64,000 bases of DNA from Brachypodium distachyon (Eukaryota; Streptophyta; Magnoliopsida; Poales; Poaceae): the NCBI RefSeq assembly GCF_000005505.3, contig NC_016134.3, positions 25,991,584 to 26,055,583 on the forward strand, written 5' to 3'. The translations under genes were made by a program, and so were the position numbers. Shown one piece after another: positions 22,312 through 34,344 of this stretch; positions within the stretch are counted from its first letter, which is position 1; every line of letters starts with the position of its first letter. A model generated the notes under the pieces. The model had not been told where the DNA came from and searched no databases. It saw only the letters and a program-made list of their open reading frames with translations.

Positions 22312-25300
22312 TGAAGCGATCCTCCCCCTTACGAGGGTTCGATCTCTGTGCTTACTGTGCTAGTCCCTTGATCGACTCACTAGCACACACAGTTTCCAAA
22401 TGTAATATCAAGATACAAAGGTCAAAATGTACTTTATTACATCGTATCATCCAGAACTTAATTGTACTTACAATTTGCATGACCCCCTGGGTCAGCATAA
22501 CAAATAGAGTTTCAAGATAACAAGAGTATGGTTTCGAAAACTTGCAGCGGAAAGGTAGAGCAAAAAGGCCTCAACTACTCCCAGAGGAGAGAGCATGTTG
22601 GAATGTAAGCACATGACCCAAAGAACATCGACGAACCTCACTCTTCGTCAGATTCACCTGCATTATTGATTGCAGCCACTACGTGGTCAATACATTGAAT
22701 GTATTGGCAAGTTCACCTGGAAGTTATAACAGATCCTACCAAGTATATGCATTTGAGGTATAGTGGGGTTCAGGCTTTATGGCGTGGTAGCAAAACATAG
22801 TTTATCCTACTACAATTGAATGTTACAATATTGTTAACTAATGGACACCGGGTAGAAACACCGATGCTCCTATTAATCTAAGGACATCGAGTAGAAACAT
22901 CAATGCTCCTACACCCAAGTTCAAACCATTCATTTTATTTAAGAAACTGGAATGAGTGAGACCTTCCTTACATCCCCAATATCTAGTTGCTCATAATTGT
23001 CCGTAACCGGGGACACGGCTACGTACTTAGTTTGACACTCTCGAGAGGTGGTACACTTTACCCACAAGAAATCGGCGTGTTAATCCCTTGCTGTCCTCAC
23101 GGTAGAGTAGCAACGGCATTGATTACAGGAATTTTCAGAACATAATCCCCCAAACCGCCTGAGGGACGCGCTCCCACCTACACGGCTACATACCGATGTC
23201 ATCCTCGGATCCGGGTTCATATTTCTTACATCCATCCTTCCAGAGCCCATTTAGCATGTGGTTGTACTGGAAGCTACTAAACAGGAAACTAGTCCAGTCT
23301 CTGATACCCTAGGTGACATTCCACATTTGCGACGCAAGCGCTCCCCGAATCCACGGGGAGACGTCCATGGACGATCCGCCCCCGAATCCACGGGGACTCG
23401 ACTCAGAGGGACCCATAGAAATGGACCTGACGTCGCATAACATCTCAAATCCTCAAAGCAGCCCATCCAGGATGGTTCATTAGGGTTGTTTTTTGCCAAG
23501 TTTCCAAAATAACTCCACATCATCATTTCACAGTGATTGAGATTCCCTCCCACGTATACTAACATAGCATGGCTAAGCAATATCTAATCACGATGGCTAT
23601 TGGTGGAGGATTCATGGCAAAGGTAACCCTATAGCTAGTAGGTCAATCATAACTAGCATAAATACGAGTAATAATCCTATCAATGCATTTCTACAAACAA
23701 CTCTAATGCATAAGTATTTTAAAAACAAAAGTAATAAGATATGATCAAAGTGAACTTGCCTTGATAGCAGTTGGAGTTCAAACACTCGTCACAATCGCAA
23801 GGTTCGCTCTCCGAGAAAACTATATGATCAAACAAACAAACACAACCATAAACACACAATTCACATCACGACAAAAAGTGTATGCTATGATGCAATGCAA
23901 CATGTGTCATGATTGGGTTTATTTTTATTTGGGTGATCAACTGATCCTAAGCATTGGTGATTAAAACAAGTGCATTAGGGTTTTAAACAAAAGGCAAAAA
24001 CAATTTATTAAAACCCTCAAGTATAGTTTTATTGGCATCAGCCAAATAATTTAATTCAAAATATTTATTTCTCTATCCCAATGGACAGAAGATACTAAAA
24101 CAAAATTTGGGCACTAGTTTCAATTAAAAAGGATTTCTAAAAAATTAGTTATGATTTAAATGGCATTAAACCCTATTTTGTAATTTGACTGTGATTCAAA
24201 TATTCAAATTTGGAATTGGACAGTGCCATAAGATTCTACATTTCCTAAGGATTCCAGAAAGGTGTGGATCATCAAATTTGGCCAAACAGATTAACAGATA
24301 TGATCATTTGAAGTTACAGGGTCTTTTCTGCAAAAGTGCCATTTAATTAAACCAGGGGATTAAAATTTACATTTTTATTTCTATTTTACCGTGCCACGTG
24401 TCAGCTCCTGATTGGCGCGTACCGGTTTGTTTAAAAGAAGAACACAAGATCTAATCTACACCATTGATCCAGATCCAACGGCCGAGATGGGCTAGGGTTT
24501 TACCCGCGGCGGCGGTGCTCGTCGGACACGGAGAAGAAGGCGGCGGCGCGGGCAATTCCGGCGATGCGGGCGGCTCGGAGACGGTCAGGGATGACGCGGT
24601 GCGGCACGTCGAAGAAGATGACGGGGTCGGCGGTCTCCCTCGTGGCCGGATTCGTCGCCTAGCACCAATCGAGCGCGGCGGCAGGCGGCGGAACTCCGGC
24701 GAGCTTCGGGCGACGACGGTGGCGGCTCTATGGTGCATCAAATGACAAAAGGAGCGCGTCAAACAGTGCGGAACGGAGAGAGAAGAAAGAAAAGCCAAGT
24801 CGCGGCTGCGATGACTCACCGACGAGGTCGGCGCGACACAAGAACGGCGGCAGCGCGAAGCTTTTCCGGCGAGCAAATTCGTCGGCGTTGGCGCGTGATG
24901 GCATGGGCAAAAAGAGGGGAAAGAGGCGGGAAGGCTCGAGCTTTATAGGGGCGCGGTCGCGCAGCTTCAGGAAGGCCGAAATCGGCGAACGCAGGAGTCA
25001 CGGCGGCGACGGCGCGGCGCGGGGATCGCGGGGGTTTCCTTCCGAGGAAGAAGAAAGCTCCGACAGGTGGGCCCCACCTGTCAGTGGCTCGCGGGCGCGC
25101 GCGTGCGGACTGGGCTGGCTCGGTCTGGTTCGGTGCGGGCGAGGCTGGGCCGGTTCGGCCCATTTGGCCGGGTCGGTCCGGTTTTCTTCCTTTTTTTTTC
25201 TTTTAGCATTTTCTTTTTCTCCTTTTCTCATTTCTTTGATATCTTTTGATTTTGAACTCCAAATTGGGCCAAATAAATTCCAGAAAATTTGTAAAATCAT

Positions 25301-25658
25301 GTTTTATCATGATTCAACTTTTGGGAGCAATTTCGCCTCAAAATAAAATATATTAAAATACATTTGCCCTATAAATGCCTTTAGGGCTATATAACTATTT
25401 AAATAAAATACTTTTTCAACTCCAAATAATTATCCAAAAATTATGAGATAGCTTATTTATGCAATAAACCCCTTTTATAGATAAACCCTATTGGTTTGAA
25501 GATCCAAAGCTCAAATAGGTGAAAACCCTAGGGTTTAAATTTAAATAAAAACTTTTAAAGCCTTTTGAGATCCAAAATTTGAATTCAAAAATGCAATTGT
25601 GGCATGATGCTCATGAATGCAATGCATATGTAAGAATTTGAAATTTTGGGATGTCACA
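22312..25658 (-). repeat. Solo LTR of a gypsy element related to the 8706-12135 LTR
   Basis: Read on the reverse strand it starts TGTGACATCCCAAAATTTC and ends GGATCGCTTCA, with a 5-bp duplication AGAAC at 22307-22311 and 25659-25663. No internal element sequence is present, so it is a solo LTR formed by LTR-LTR recombination. It has the same plan as the chromodomain-element LTR: AT-rich start, palindrome at 25062-25082, TATAAAG at 24942-24948 (reverse strand), a leader with the short exon-like segment 23760-23819, and the blocks for GGTAAAGTGTAC and CTCTCGAGAGTGTC near the end. Overall it is a different family. Confidence 0.9.
23760..23819 (-). other. Exon-like segment in the solo LTR leader with GC-type donor
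   Basis: On the reverse strand it is preceded by ATCATATAG and followed by CAAG|GCAAGTTC. The frame matching its relatives reads EPCDCDECLNSNCYQ. Confidence 0.5.
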
Positions 25659-26454
25659 AGAACTGAGTAGTCATTCTTCATAAACGTAGTCAATTTGCTT
25701 CAGCTAAAAACTCTTGCCAAAATATTTTGTTTTCGAGAATTTGGGTACTTCTCACCTGTTCTTCGTACCCTCTATTTCACAGGTGTCACCATGTCTGATT
25801 CAACCCGATCTAGCAATGACTCGGAGAGAGAGGCTCGGTACATGTTCGATTCAACGCTTGAACCCTCACCGCCTGCGTCTCCGCATGTTAACATCGAAGA
25901 CTCAGATGAAGAAATTGAGGAACCCGCTCCTCTGAGAGTGACACCCTCTCCCGATGTCAGATTGAAGTATGATATCAACTCCCCACGACTTGGTGAAGTA
26001 CTGCTCAGTCGTGGAAAGAAAGTGGTGACGAAGCCCAAGGGTGAGTAGAAAGAAAAGGCCAAGAGATTTAAGGATGTGACTCCTCCTACTGCTGAAGAAA
26101 TCTTTGTTTTCTATTCCTCGGAAGACGATGTTGAAGGGGAGACCATTTGAGAGCATTGTTGCGATAATTGAATCAATGAGAAATGCTTTCCAAAATTTAT
26201 TTAAATGTTAAAGAGAGCGAATAATATGACTTTCCCAATTATAAGGTTGGAAAACATCTTTAATGGTTCATGTGTATTTGCTTGATTATTATTTTGGTTC
26301 ATCTGATTCATTTCTTAAAAGGAATGATTAAATAACAGAGAAGAGGGTAACATGACATCCTCTCGTGCAAATGCTTTCCCAACATTTATTTCATCAATTA
26401 GATTGGGATAATGTTACTTCCCAAATATATATATAGTTGGAAACATTTACGATG
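25659..26454 (+). pseudogene. Exon with small acidic ORF, continuation of the disrupted locus
   Basis: A 3' splice site (TATTTCACAG near 25781) precedes ATG at 25791. The ORF reads MSDSTRSSNDSEREARYMFD and DSDEEIEEPAPLRVTPSPDV up to TAG at 26046-26048. That stop overlaps a good donor (GTGAGT at 26041), so either splicing occurs there or the frame once continued (KEKAKRFKDVTPPTAEEIF) to TGA near 26148. The protein is acidic and serine-rich; I do not recognise it. The solo LTR lies in what looks like the intron before this exon. The rest to 26454 holds two diverged copies of an AAATGCTTTCC...TTGGAAA segment about 200 bp apart. Confidence 0.45.
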
Positions 26455-26459
26455 GTTTA

Positions 26460-29400
26460 TCAGGTTTGTGATTTGGTGTTACAAATCTATTTGAACCATA
26501 TAAATATTATAAGATTTTATTTGGAGTTCCACCCAATGGGGTATTTAGCTAAGGAGGGGTTTAGTGCAAATATGCCAAACTAGTATTTTATTGGAGTTTA
26601 AACAAATTTATGAAACAAGTTTTCATAATGTATTTTAAAATCAATTTTGATTATTACTTATAAAGCCCTAAAAGCAAATATATAAACAGAGGTATTTTTA
26701 AATATTTTATTTTGAAATCATTCAAGTCCCAGAGGCGTATACGTTGGGTATTTGAATTTACAAATTTTATGGTATTTATTTGGTTTGATTTGGAGTCATA
26801 AATCAAAAGATATGTTTTAAAAACAGAAAATAGATAAAAGAAAAAAAAAAGAAAAAGAAAGGAAGTCAACGGACCAGCCCGACCGAATTGGGCCAAACCG
26901 GCCCAGCTTACCGCGCTCCTGAAGCCGCGGCCCAGCTAGCCCTGCGGCCCATTCCCTCCCTTTGTCTTTTTCCTTTTTTTTCCCTCTTGGGCCATCCTCT
27001 CCTCCCAGCCCAACTCTTATTTCCTTCCTTCCTTTTTCCTCCTGGGCCGAACTTCTTCTGGCCCATCTCTCCCCAGCGCTCAGCCTAGCCCGCACGAGAA
27101 CGTCTTCCTCCTCTGCTCGTTCTCCAGAAACGCACGCACGCACACAGAGCCATCACGGCCACAATCTCCGCCCCATTAAAACTCATCAAAGCAGCCGTTG
27201 ATCCCGGAATTAAGACCAGGAAATCAATCTCCATAATCCCGCAAACCGATTCAGTGTATGAATCGTCGGTTTCCCCTGTTCAATCCCCGTAACCCAGCAC
27301 GCGCCCCGAATGTCGCCCGTGGGCATCCCGCTCCCGATCTCCCTCCTTGGCCGGTATAAAAGGATTTCACGCGCGTTACTTTGAGCCTTTGCCTCTCCTC
27401 TCCCATTCTGATGTAGAAAGTTTGGCCTCAAAACCTTTATACAGCCGGGACCATCGACGTCCTCCTTCGCCGGTCATCGTCGCCATTGTTGCCGGTGAGA
27501 TCTCTACAAAGCTTCTTTTCCACATTCCTTTCACCGGTAGGCTCCTATGACCCGTTTCTACCTCTGTGACAAGGTTGTGCGAATAACCGTCGCCATTGGC
27601 CGTGTCGTCCCCGACCCCATGCCGACGCCACACCCGGAGCTCTGCCGTCGCCGTCCGGAGGCGCCCTCGACCCCGACAGCCGCGTCATGATGTCCGCCTC
27701 AATGTTATGCACGTCCCTAGACACCTCACCAACGCTGAAGCCCGCCGGAACGACGACTCCAGCGACAATCGCCGTCGCCGTCTCCACGTCACGCCACCGC
27801 CTCGGAGCACCCCGACGAACGCCGCGACCACCCTCGGCTTCCTCTTGTCTCCCTCGACGTCTTCCACGACCACATCGACCTCGCTGACGAGTTCCTCGCT
27901 GTTTCCATTTCATCCCCCGGCGAGCTGTCCCCGTTTTGGTAAGAAAACTACCTCTGCCGACTGTCTGCCGCGGCAGGATTCCGGCAGGAATTTGCAGAAC
28001 TGTTCGTATTGATTAGTCACGTTTGGGAGCCCGTATCTTTTGAACCATAGACTATTTTGATCCGATTTTTTTTGCTGTAGTTATAACACATCTATATCTA
28101 CATATTAGATCAGTTTTTGAACCCATTTTATGCCATCTTCACTAGTGAATCGTTGTTGCAAAACTGTTTTCTTAGCAGCCCCCCCAACCTTAGCCGTTTC
28201 TGTCGCGACAGAAAAACAGTACTGTTTTGAGTAGCTTCATTCCAGGCCATGTAACCTGTAAAACATAACTCCTTTTCGTCCAATTCTTTTTTTTTTATTT
28301 AGAGCACACCTTTATCTACAGTTTGGACCACTTGGTGCACTTTTTCCCACACAGAAACACTAGTCAATTTTAAATCAAACTTTGTATCTTTTAGCACTGT
28401 CTTATTGATTAGCAATGTTCCAAAGCCCATACACGCTGATCCCTAGTTCTAAACCGGTTCTTTCTTTCTGTGTTGACAAGAATAAACCCAACTCTTGATT
28501 CTGGACTACTTTGTGCATCCTTTTAAGTTCATCTACCATAGCCCATGACCCCTAGAAAATTGTATCTGTTAACAGCCAATGACTTCACTGTTTCAACTCC
28601 GATAGAACCCAAGTCTTGTTCCTACCTCTTAAATCTATGCCTAGGATAGCCTAACAGTAGTTAGGTACTGTTTAATTTAAACTTTGCATATTGTTTTTGT
28701 TTTTTATTTAGATTTATGATTTGCAGTTGTCGAATGGTTATTTATTATTGCTTTTCGTTTTTCACGATAGATTATACGAAGTGCGATAACTGTGAGTATC
28801 AAAAAGAAGAATACAAAGACACTAATCAGGCAAGTTCTCTTTGATCATAAACGCCCATTACAAGTTCTTATTTTAAATACTTATGCACTAGTGTTGTGTA
28901 GTTTGCATTTATAGGGATATTATTTGTATCTATGCTAGCTATATTTTGTCCTAGTAGAGTGGGATACGTGTGCCATTATCCTTCCACCATTTGCCATCGT
29001 AAGTAGTTGATTTTCTATGCTATGTTAGTATACGTGGGAGGGAATCTCAATTACCATGAAACTGATAATGTGGAACATTTTGGAAACCTGGCAAAAACAA
29101 CTTTAACGAATCATCCTAGGTTTTCGAGATGTTATGCGACGTCAGGTCCATTTTTATGGGTCCCTCTGAGTCGACTCCCCGTGGATTTGGGGAGGGATCG
29201 TCCATGGATGTCTTCCCATGGATTTGGGAGCGCTTGCGTCGCAAGTGTGGAATGCCACCTGGGGTATCAGAGACTGGACTAGTTTTCTGTTTAGTAGCTT
29301 CCAGTACAACCACATGCTAATATGGGCTCTGGCTTGATGGAGTAAGACATATGATCCTGGATCCGAGGGATTGTGCAGATGTAGCCGTGTGGGTGGGAAC

Positions 29401-30228
29401 GTAGGTCCCTCAGGTGGTCTGGGTGATTATGGTCTGAAAATTCTTGTAATCGACGTCGTTGCTACTCTACCCTGAGGACAACAAGGGATTAACCCGTCGG
29501 TTTCTTGTGGGTAAAGTGTACAACCTCTCGAAAGTGTCAAACTAAGTACTTAGCCGTATCCCCGGTTACGGACAATTTTGAGCAACTAGATTTGGGGGCA
29601 GTAAGGAAGGTCTCACTCATTCTAATTTCTAAATAAAATGAATGGTTTGAACTTGGGTTAGGAGCATCGATGTGTCTACTCGATGTCCTTAGATTAATAG
29701 GAGCATCGGTGTTTCTACCCGGTGTCCATTAGATCACATTATTGTAACATTCAATTGTAATAGGGTAAACTATGTTCTGCTTCCACACGAAAAAGCCTGA
29801 ACTCCGCCTAGCCAATACTGCATGTACTTGATAGGATCTGTTATAACCCTTTGGTGAACTTGCCAATACATTCAATGTATTGACCCCCTAGTGGCTGCAA
29901 CGTTTAAATGTTGCAGGTGAACCAGGTGAAGAGTGAGGTACGAATTGTTAGGGTTGCGAGTTTACATTCCAACATGTTTCGACTGTGGAGTTGTTATGGG
30001 ACTCCTGTATCTTCTGCCTTCCGCTGCAAGATTTCTTTTTCTATTGAGCTAACCAATGAGGTTATGAAATATGTAAGGTACTATTAAATTCTAGATCAAT
30101 GCGATGTAATATACTTTTGACCTTTGTATCTTGATATTACATCTTGAAATTGTGTGTGCTAGCGAGTTGATCCAGGGATTTGCACTGTAAGCACAGAGAT
30201 CGAACCCTGTACGGGGGCGGTCTCTTCA
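26460..30228 (+). repeat. Second gypsy LTR, inverted relative to the solo LTR
   Basis: The right end GGTCTCTTCA is the counterpart of the solo LTR end, and homology to it runs back to at least 26520 (AATGGGGTATTTAGC, AAGCCCTAAAAG, ATATTTTATTTTGA). TATAAAAGG is at 27355-27362. The left limit is uncertain. GTTTA occurs at 26455-26459 and at 30229-30233 and could be the duplication, but the sequence after the left copy starts TC rather than TG. No internal element sequence is seen, so it is probably also a solo LTR. Confidence 0.7.
28771..28829 (+). other. Exon-like segment in the inverted LTR leader with GC-type donor
   Basis: It is preceded by TTTTTCACGATAG and followed by ATCAG|GCAAGTTC. The frame reads DYTKCDNCEYQKEEYKD, related to the segments at 10660 and 23760. 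Confidence 0.5.
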
Positions 30229-30233
30229 GTTTA

Positions 30234-30490
30234 CTTCAATTTATGAGCATGTACGAATTCTTATTATTGCTGCTCTAACCTTGTACACGATGCACACCCT
30301 TGTTTCTGAAGAATATGAAGATTTCCTCACACTCCTAAAGCTCTTTGCACTTGCATTCAAAGCAATCTTAAATAGTGCATATCTTCAGGAGGAGTCTTCA
30401 TATAACTCAGAAGCCAAAACCTTCACACCTATTTTTCCCATCTTTCAAGATTTAACCAGTAGTGTCATCAAACACCAAAAAGGGGGAGAT
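30234..30490 (+). mobile_element. Sirevirus-like internal 3' end and polypurine tract
   Basis: The sequence ends ATCAAACACCAAAAAGGGGGAG followed by ATTG, in which AAAAAGGGGGAGA is the polypurine tract typical of Sirevirus copia elements. No coding domain is retained. The rest of the element to the left has been displaced by insertions or lost. Confidence 0.7.
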
Positions 30491-31715
30491 TGAAAGGGAA
30501 ACCTTGCCCCTGTATGGGTTTTGATGAATGATGACAACATGGTTGCAGAACTAATGAGTTACACAGAGTGTTTCAGGTTTTAGTTCCTCAGAAGAGTTGG
30601 TTTAACTAGCATCGACGACCTCTAAAAATTGAAGTACAGGTACTGGCTTGAAATATGAAGAACTCAGTGAAGAACGGAGAAGAATGTGAAGCGTAGCTTT
30701 CTTCATAGGTCTTTCCGTAGCTTTTTTTCATTTGAATATAGGAACGCCGTACTATTAAGGGGGGTTTGAAGTGTGGAGCTGGTTCAGGTGAGACCTATTC
30801 TTCATGTTCAGCTTAGGCGAAAATCATTTTCTGTGTGAGTGTTTTCGTCGGAGTGAAGAATGAAGCATTTCAGGCTTCACAAAAACTTCCGCGTGAAGTC
30901 TTCACTCTGATTTCAAATGTGTTTGAAAAACTTTGTCGCTTTACGTTTTGACCACGTAATCCAACCGTTGTGAGACAAAAAGATAAAGTGTGAGTTGGAG
31001 TCTCAGGGATCACTTTATCCAACGGGTCAGAACGGCTAGATCGGCCGTGGCCAAGGTTATATAAGATGACCCACCCCGAACGGGTTCGGTGGTGATCCCC
31101 AAGCAAATGTTTTGAAGCACACCTGAGAAAACCCTAAGAGCTGAAGTGAGCGTGAAGAATGGGATCCCCTCTCTAAGCCGAACACTTAAGATTGTTACTC
31201 TTGGTGATTGGCATCATCTAGATGGCTAGGAGTCAGTGTTGAAAAGCAATCGAAGCTTGTGATTCGCCATCAACCAGTCTGTGAAGGTTCGGAGATCACC
31301 TCAAGATCTACCACGAGTAACTGGGCGAGACTTTGGTCTTAGCTCAGGAGGATTGGGTGGACTTGTGTGTCCGCGAGTCTTGTGTGACTCAGCCCCCTCA
31401 ACGGAGACGTAGGATTGTGCCAACAATCTGAACTTCGGAAAACAAATTCCCGTGTCTTCGTGTTCTCATGATATCGTTCCTCAATCCCATACTTTCTGTT
31501 GAAGTATAATTGTTCTTACTGTTCTTGTCTCCACTGCTATTGCTTAACTTGTTCATCTTTCTTCATTCCGCAGCAACTCTAAAATTTGCTAAGTAAAATC
31601 TCTGTTGTTGAAGTACTGTGACTGTCTTCAGTCTTCAGTCTTCACTTTTGAGGAAAACTTAAAACTGGTGACATTCACACACCCCCCCCCCCTCTGTGAC
31701 GTACTCGATCTTTCA
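30491..31715 (+). repeat. Sirevirus-like 3' LTR
   Basis: It starts TGAAAGGGAAACCTTGCCCC right after the PPT and ends CGATCTTTCA after a run of C residues, as Sirevirus LTRs do. TATATAAG lies at about 31057. The flank after it is GTTAC, the expected duplication, but the 5' LTR is not in the window. The LTR repeats the motifs GAAGAATG and CTTCAGTCTTCA. Confidence 0.75.
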
Positions 31716-31990
31716 GTTACAGTAATCATCATGATCACGCATTGTTTATCCAGTCACTTTGTTACAGTTACCATCATGACCCTCATGTGGTTATCGAGTC
31801 GTTTAGGTTATAGTTATCATCGTGTCGCTGATATAGCTATCCAACTATCTAGGTTTCAATTACCCCCATATCACTAACATATTTAACTAGGTTTTGTGTT
31901 ACAGTTACTAACACAGCATTGATGTAGTTACTCACCATGACACTGCTGCAGTTAACTAGGTTGTCCATGTTACTGTTCATGGATGTGGTA
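31716..31990 (+). repeat. Degenerate tandem array of GTTACAGTTA-type units
   Basis: Units of about 45-65 bp start GTTACAGTTAnCATCATGA or GGTTATAGTTATCATCGTG and recur near 31716, 31764, 31808, 31852 and 31899. The copies are strongly diverged. No coding frame is present. Confidence 0.6.
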
Positions 31991-32017
31991 ATCTCCATGT
32001 CAATAATGAAGTTACCT

Positions 32018-32760
32018 ATAGTTGGTCGGTAACTTCCGAACTCTGAAAAAGGTCGTCAAAATACACCCGAGTATAGTTTTCAAGTTGATAACTAATCGTG
32101 AACAGGTGAGGTAACTCACATGCTTATGGTGGGGTAACTTCTGAGCTCGAAAAGAATTCGTCGAGACATATCCAGCTGGTGGGTTACTCTTATGAATAGT
32201 CTGGTAACCCAAATAATACTAACTGATAATTTTAAGCATGGAGAAAACTAGTAAAAACGTGCCGAGCTAGATCTTTTATCGAAACCAATCGTGAATAGCC
32301 CGGTAACTAATCTATAGTTGGTTGGTAACTTCCGAGCTTTGAAAAAGGTCGTCAAAACACACCCAATGAGTATAGTTTTCAAGTGGATAACTCATCATGA
32401 AAACACGTGATGACTCACATGCTTATGGTGGGTAACTTCTGAGCTCGAATTTTTTTGTCAAAACATATGCAACTGGTGGTTAACTGTTTATGAATAGTCT
32501 GGTAAAGTTTTAGCTTGGACGAAACAAGTTAAAACTTCCAGCTAGATCTAGTATAAAAAAACCAATCATGGATATCCCGATAACTCACATATAGTTGGTT
32601 GGTAACTTCTGAGCGTTGAAAAAGGTCGTCAAAACACAACCACTTGAGTCTTCAAGCTGATAATTAATCGTGGACAAGTGAGGTAACTCGTATGCTTATG
32701 ATGGGTAACTTTTGAGCTTGATTTTTTTTGCTGAATCATATCCAACTTGGATCTTGTTTT
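32018..32760 (+). repeat. Three diverged copies of a ~285-bp repeat
   Basis: Copies start near 32018, 32311 and 32589 with TATAGTTGGTnGGTAACTTC, then GAAAAAGGTCGTCAAAA, TTCAAGTnGATAACT and ATGCTTATGnTGGGTAACTT. The class is unknown to me; no terminal repeats or coding region tie it to a transposon order. Confidence 0.7.
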
Positions 32761-33868
32761 ATAGCCCTTGTCACTACGAAGTCAACGGTGAAAACAGATT
32801 TTGGATCGGGCATATAGTTTGAGCTATACAACTTTCTAAAATTTTAAAATTAGCATTTAATTCACACCGCAGATCCTTTATCTCACACACACTTCACTTG
32901 CATGCAAGCAGCAGCCGTGATACTTGATGGGTTCAATAGTAGCAGAGAGAAAAATGGAACAGCGGCTCGTTCTCGTGCGTCGCTAATCTTTCATGCGAAA
33001 AGCATGCGTGGGTGGTTAGAGCAGGCAAAATGATACAGGCTCTCCTCGCGCGCTGCCGCACGCTCGGCCTCGCGTAGGAACCGGTTCGGGCTCGCTTCGG
33101 GCGCTCGGTCTCGCGGAAGCACGATCGGAAGTATGGCGGGAAGCGTACGTTTGGTATGCTAGCTACCATACGGCTGCCACGTAGTTCACTCCTTAAGTTT
33201 TTGTAATTTACTGATTATTCAGAAGTTTCGGGTAAAATAGAATCGACACTAATTAAGGATGTGATTTACATGACCGTGTTCTATTCTGGCCTCGACTAGG
33301 GTTGTGTTTGTTTGGTCTCCTTAAGAGCAGCTTCAAAGTTGCACGAGCTGAAACTCAAACAAACACCAACTTTAGAGGAGCGCTCCTGAAAAATGAAATA
33401 GGAGCAAGAAACACTGAAATCGACGCTGCTTTTGGCCGCTGCAGCTTCAAACTCTCTATTTTACTGAATTGCACTTCCACCAAAACTACATACAACACCC
33501 AAAGTAAAGGTAAGCGGTGACCTCCAAGTGAGAGTAAACATTGTTATCGTCGCAAATCAAAAAAATAAATACAAATTGGTATTCTCAGAGATCAGGCACG
33601 ATACTTGAGCTAACTCAGTACGCAATTATAGTAGGCACACAGATAACATACTTGAGCAAATGGATAAAAACACTGCCCGGAAGACAGTGGGTCTCAAGGA
33701 GTTGGACGATCGATTTGTTTATACCGTGTGTCCTGTTTGGGCTTCTGTCCATGTGTTTCACATTTGTAAATTCTTATCCTCCGGTCCATGATAGGGAGTA
33801 TCTGTCTCGGACAACTTAGTATAACTTTGTCCTATGTTATATGTGAGAATAAAATCTGATAAACTAAT
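32761..33868. other. Intergenic stretch with no supported gene
   Basis: AT-rich sequence with one GC-rich patch at 32960-33180. A segment at 33296-33515 has TGTTTGTTTGG at one end and its near-complement CAAACAAACACC inside, suggesting a decayed MITE. No gene is visible. Confidence 0.5.
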
Positions 33869-33870
33869 TA

Positions 33871-33977
33871 CTCCCTCCGTTTGAGAATTCTTGTCTCAAA
33901 TTTGTCCAGATGTATCTATTTTTTAAAAGTATCTAGATACATGTAATATTTCGATAAGAATTATGAAACGGAGGGAA
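33871..33977 (+). mobile_element. Stowaway-type MITE
   Basis: A 107-bp element with terminal inverted repeats CTCCCTCCGTTT and AAACGGAGGGA, next to TA on the left. The interior has TTGTCTCAAATTTGTCCAGA and GTATCTAGATACATG. This is the abundant Pooideae Tc1/mariner-derived MITE type. Confidence 0.85.
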
Positions 33978-34122
33978 TGGTATTTGTTTTATCGGATCTG
34001 ATAAACTAATTATGTTAGGTTAGGCAGGGCTACCGGCCTACCGCGATCAGAAAAAAAAAACACATGGACGCACTAAATTTTCAGCAGCTGAAGATGTGTG
34101 CGGCCCACAGGCCACGGTACAG

Positions 34123-34130
34123 TATAAAAA
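34123..34130 (+). promoter_or_regulatory. TATA box of the TLDc gene
   Basis: TATAAAAA lies about 190 bp before the chosen start codon, leaving a leader of roughly 150 bases. Confidence 0.6.
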
Positions 34131-34185
34131 ACGCTCCATTCAAAAGCTCACACGACACATCGTTTTCTTGTCAAATCGCCACACA

Positions 34186-34344
34186 ATGGATAAGGTGCTA
34201 CCCACTGACCACGAAAATTCACTTCCTCACTTCACCCCCGTCCTCCTCTACCGTTCATCTCGGCTTGCGGGGGACGGCCGTCCGCTCAATCGAGCAACCA
34301 AGCGATCAGCACGTTCATGTCGTTCACGGCGAGCTGCAGGGTGA
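34186..34344 (+). other. Upstream ORF overlapping the TLDc start codon
   Basis: ATG at 34186 (in ACACAATGGAT) opens a 52-codon frame, MDKVLPTDHENSLPHF onward, that ends at 34344, 28 bases past the main ATG in another frame. If the TATA at 34123 is used, this is the first AUG of the mRNA and should lower translation of the main frame. Confidence 0.45.

Noticed and set aside
26346..26362. CATGACATCC as the start of the right-hand LTR
   Set aside because: It resembles the family start TGTGACATCC, but the following sequence belongs to a local duplicated segment and the flanks do not match those at 30229.
31681..31692. C run as a telomere-like or CRISPR-like feature
   Set aside because: A poly-C tract near the LTR end is normal for Sirevirus LTRs; no repeat-spacer array exists anywhere in the window.
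33296..33515. Possible MITE with TGTTTGTTTGG ends
   Set aside because: The inverted ends do not match well and no target duplication is visible.
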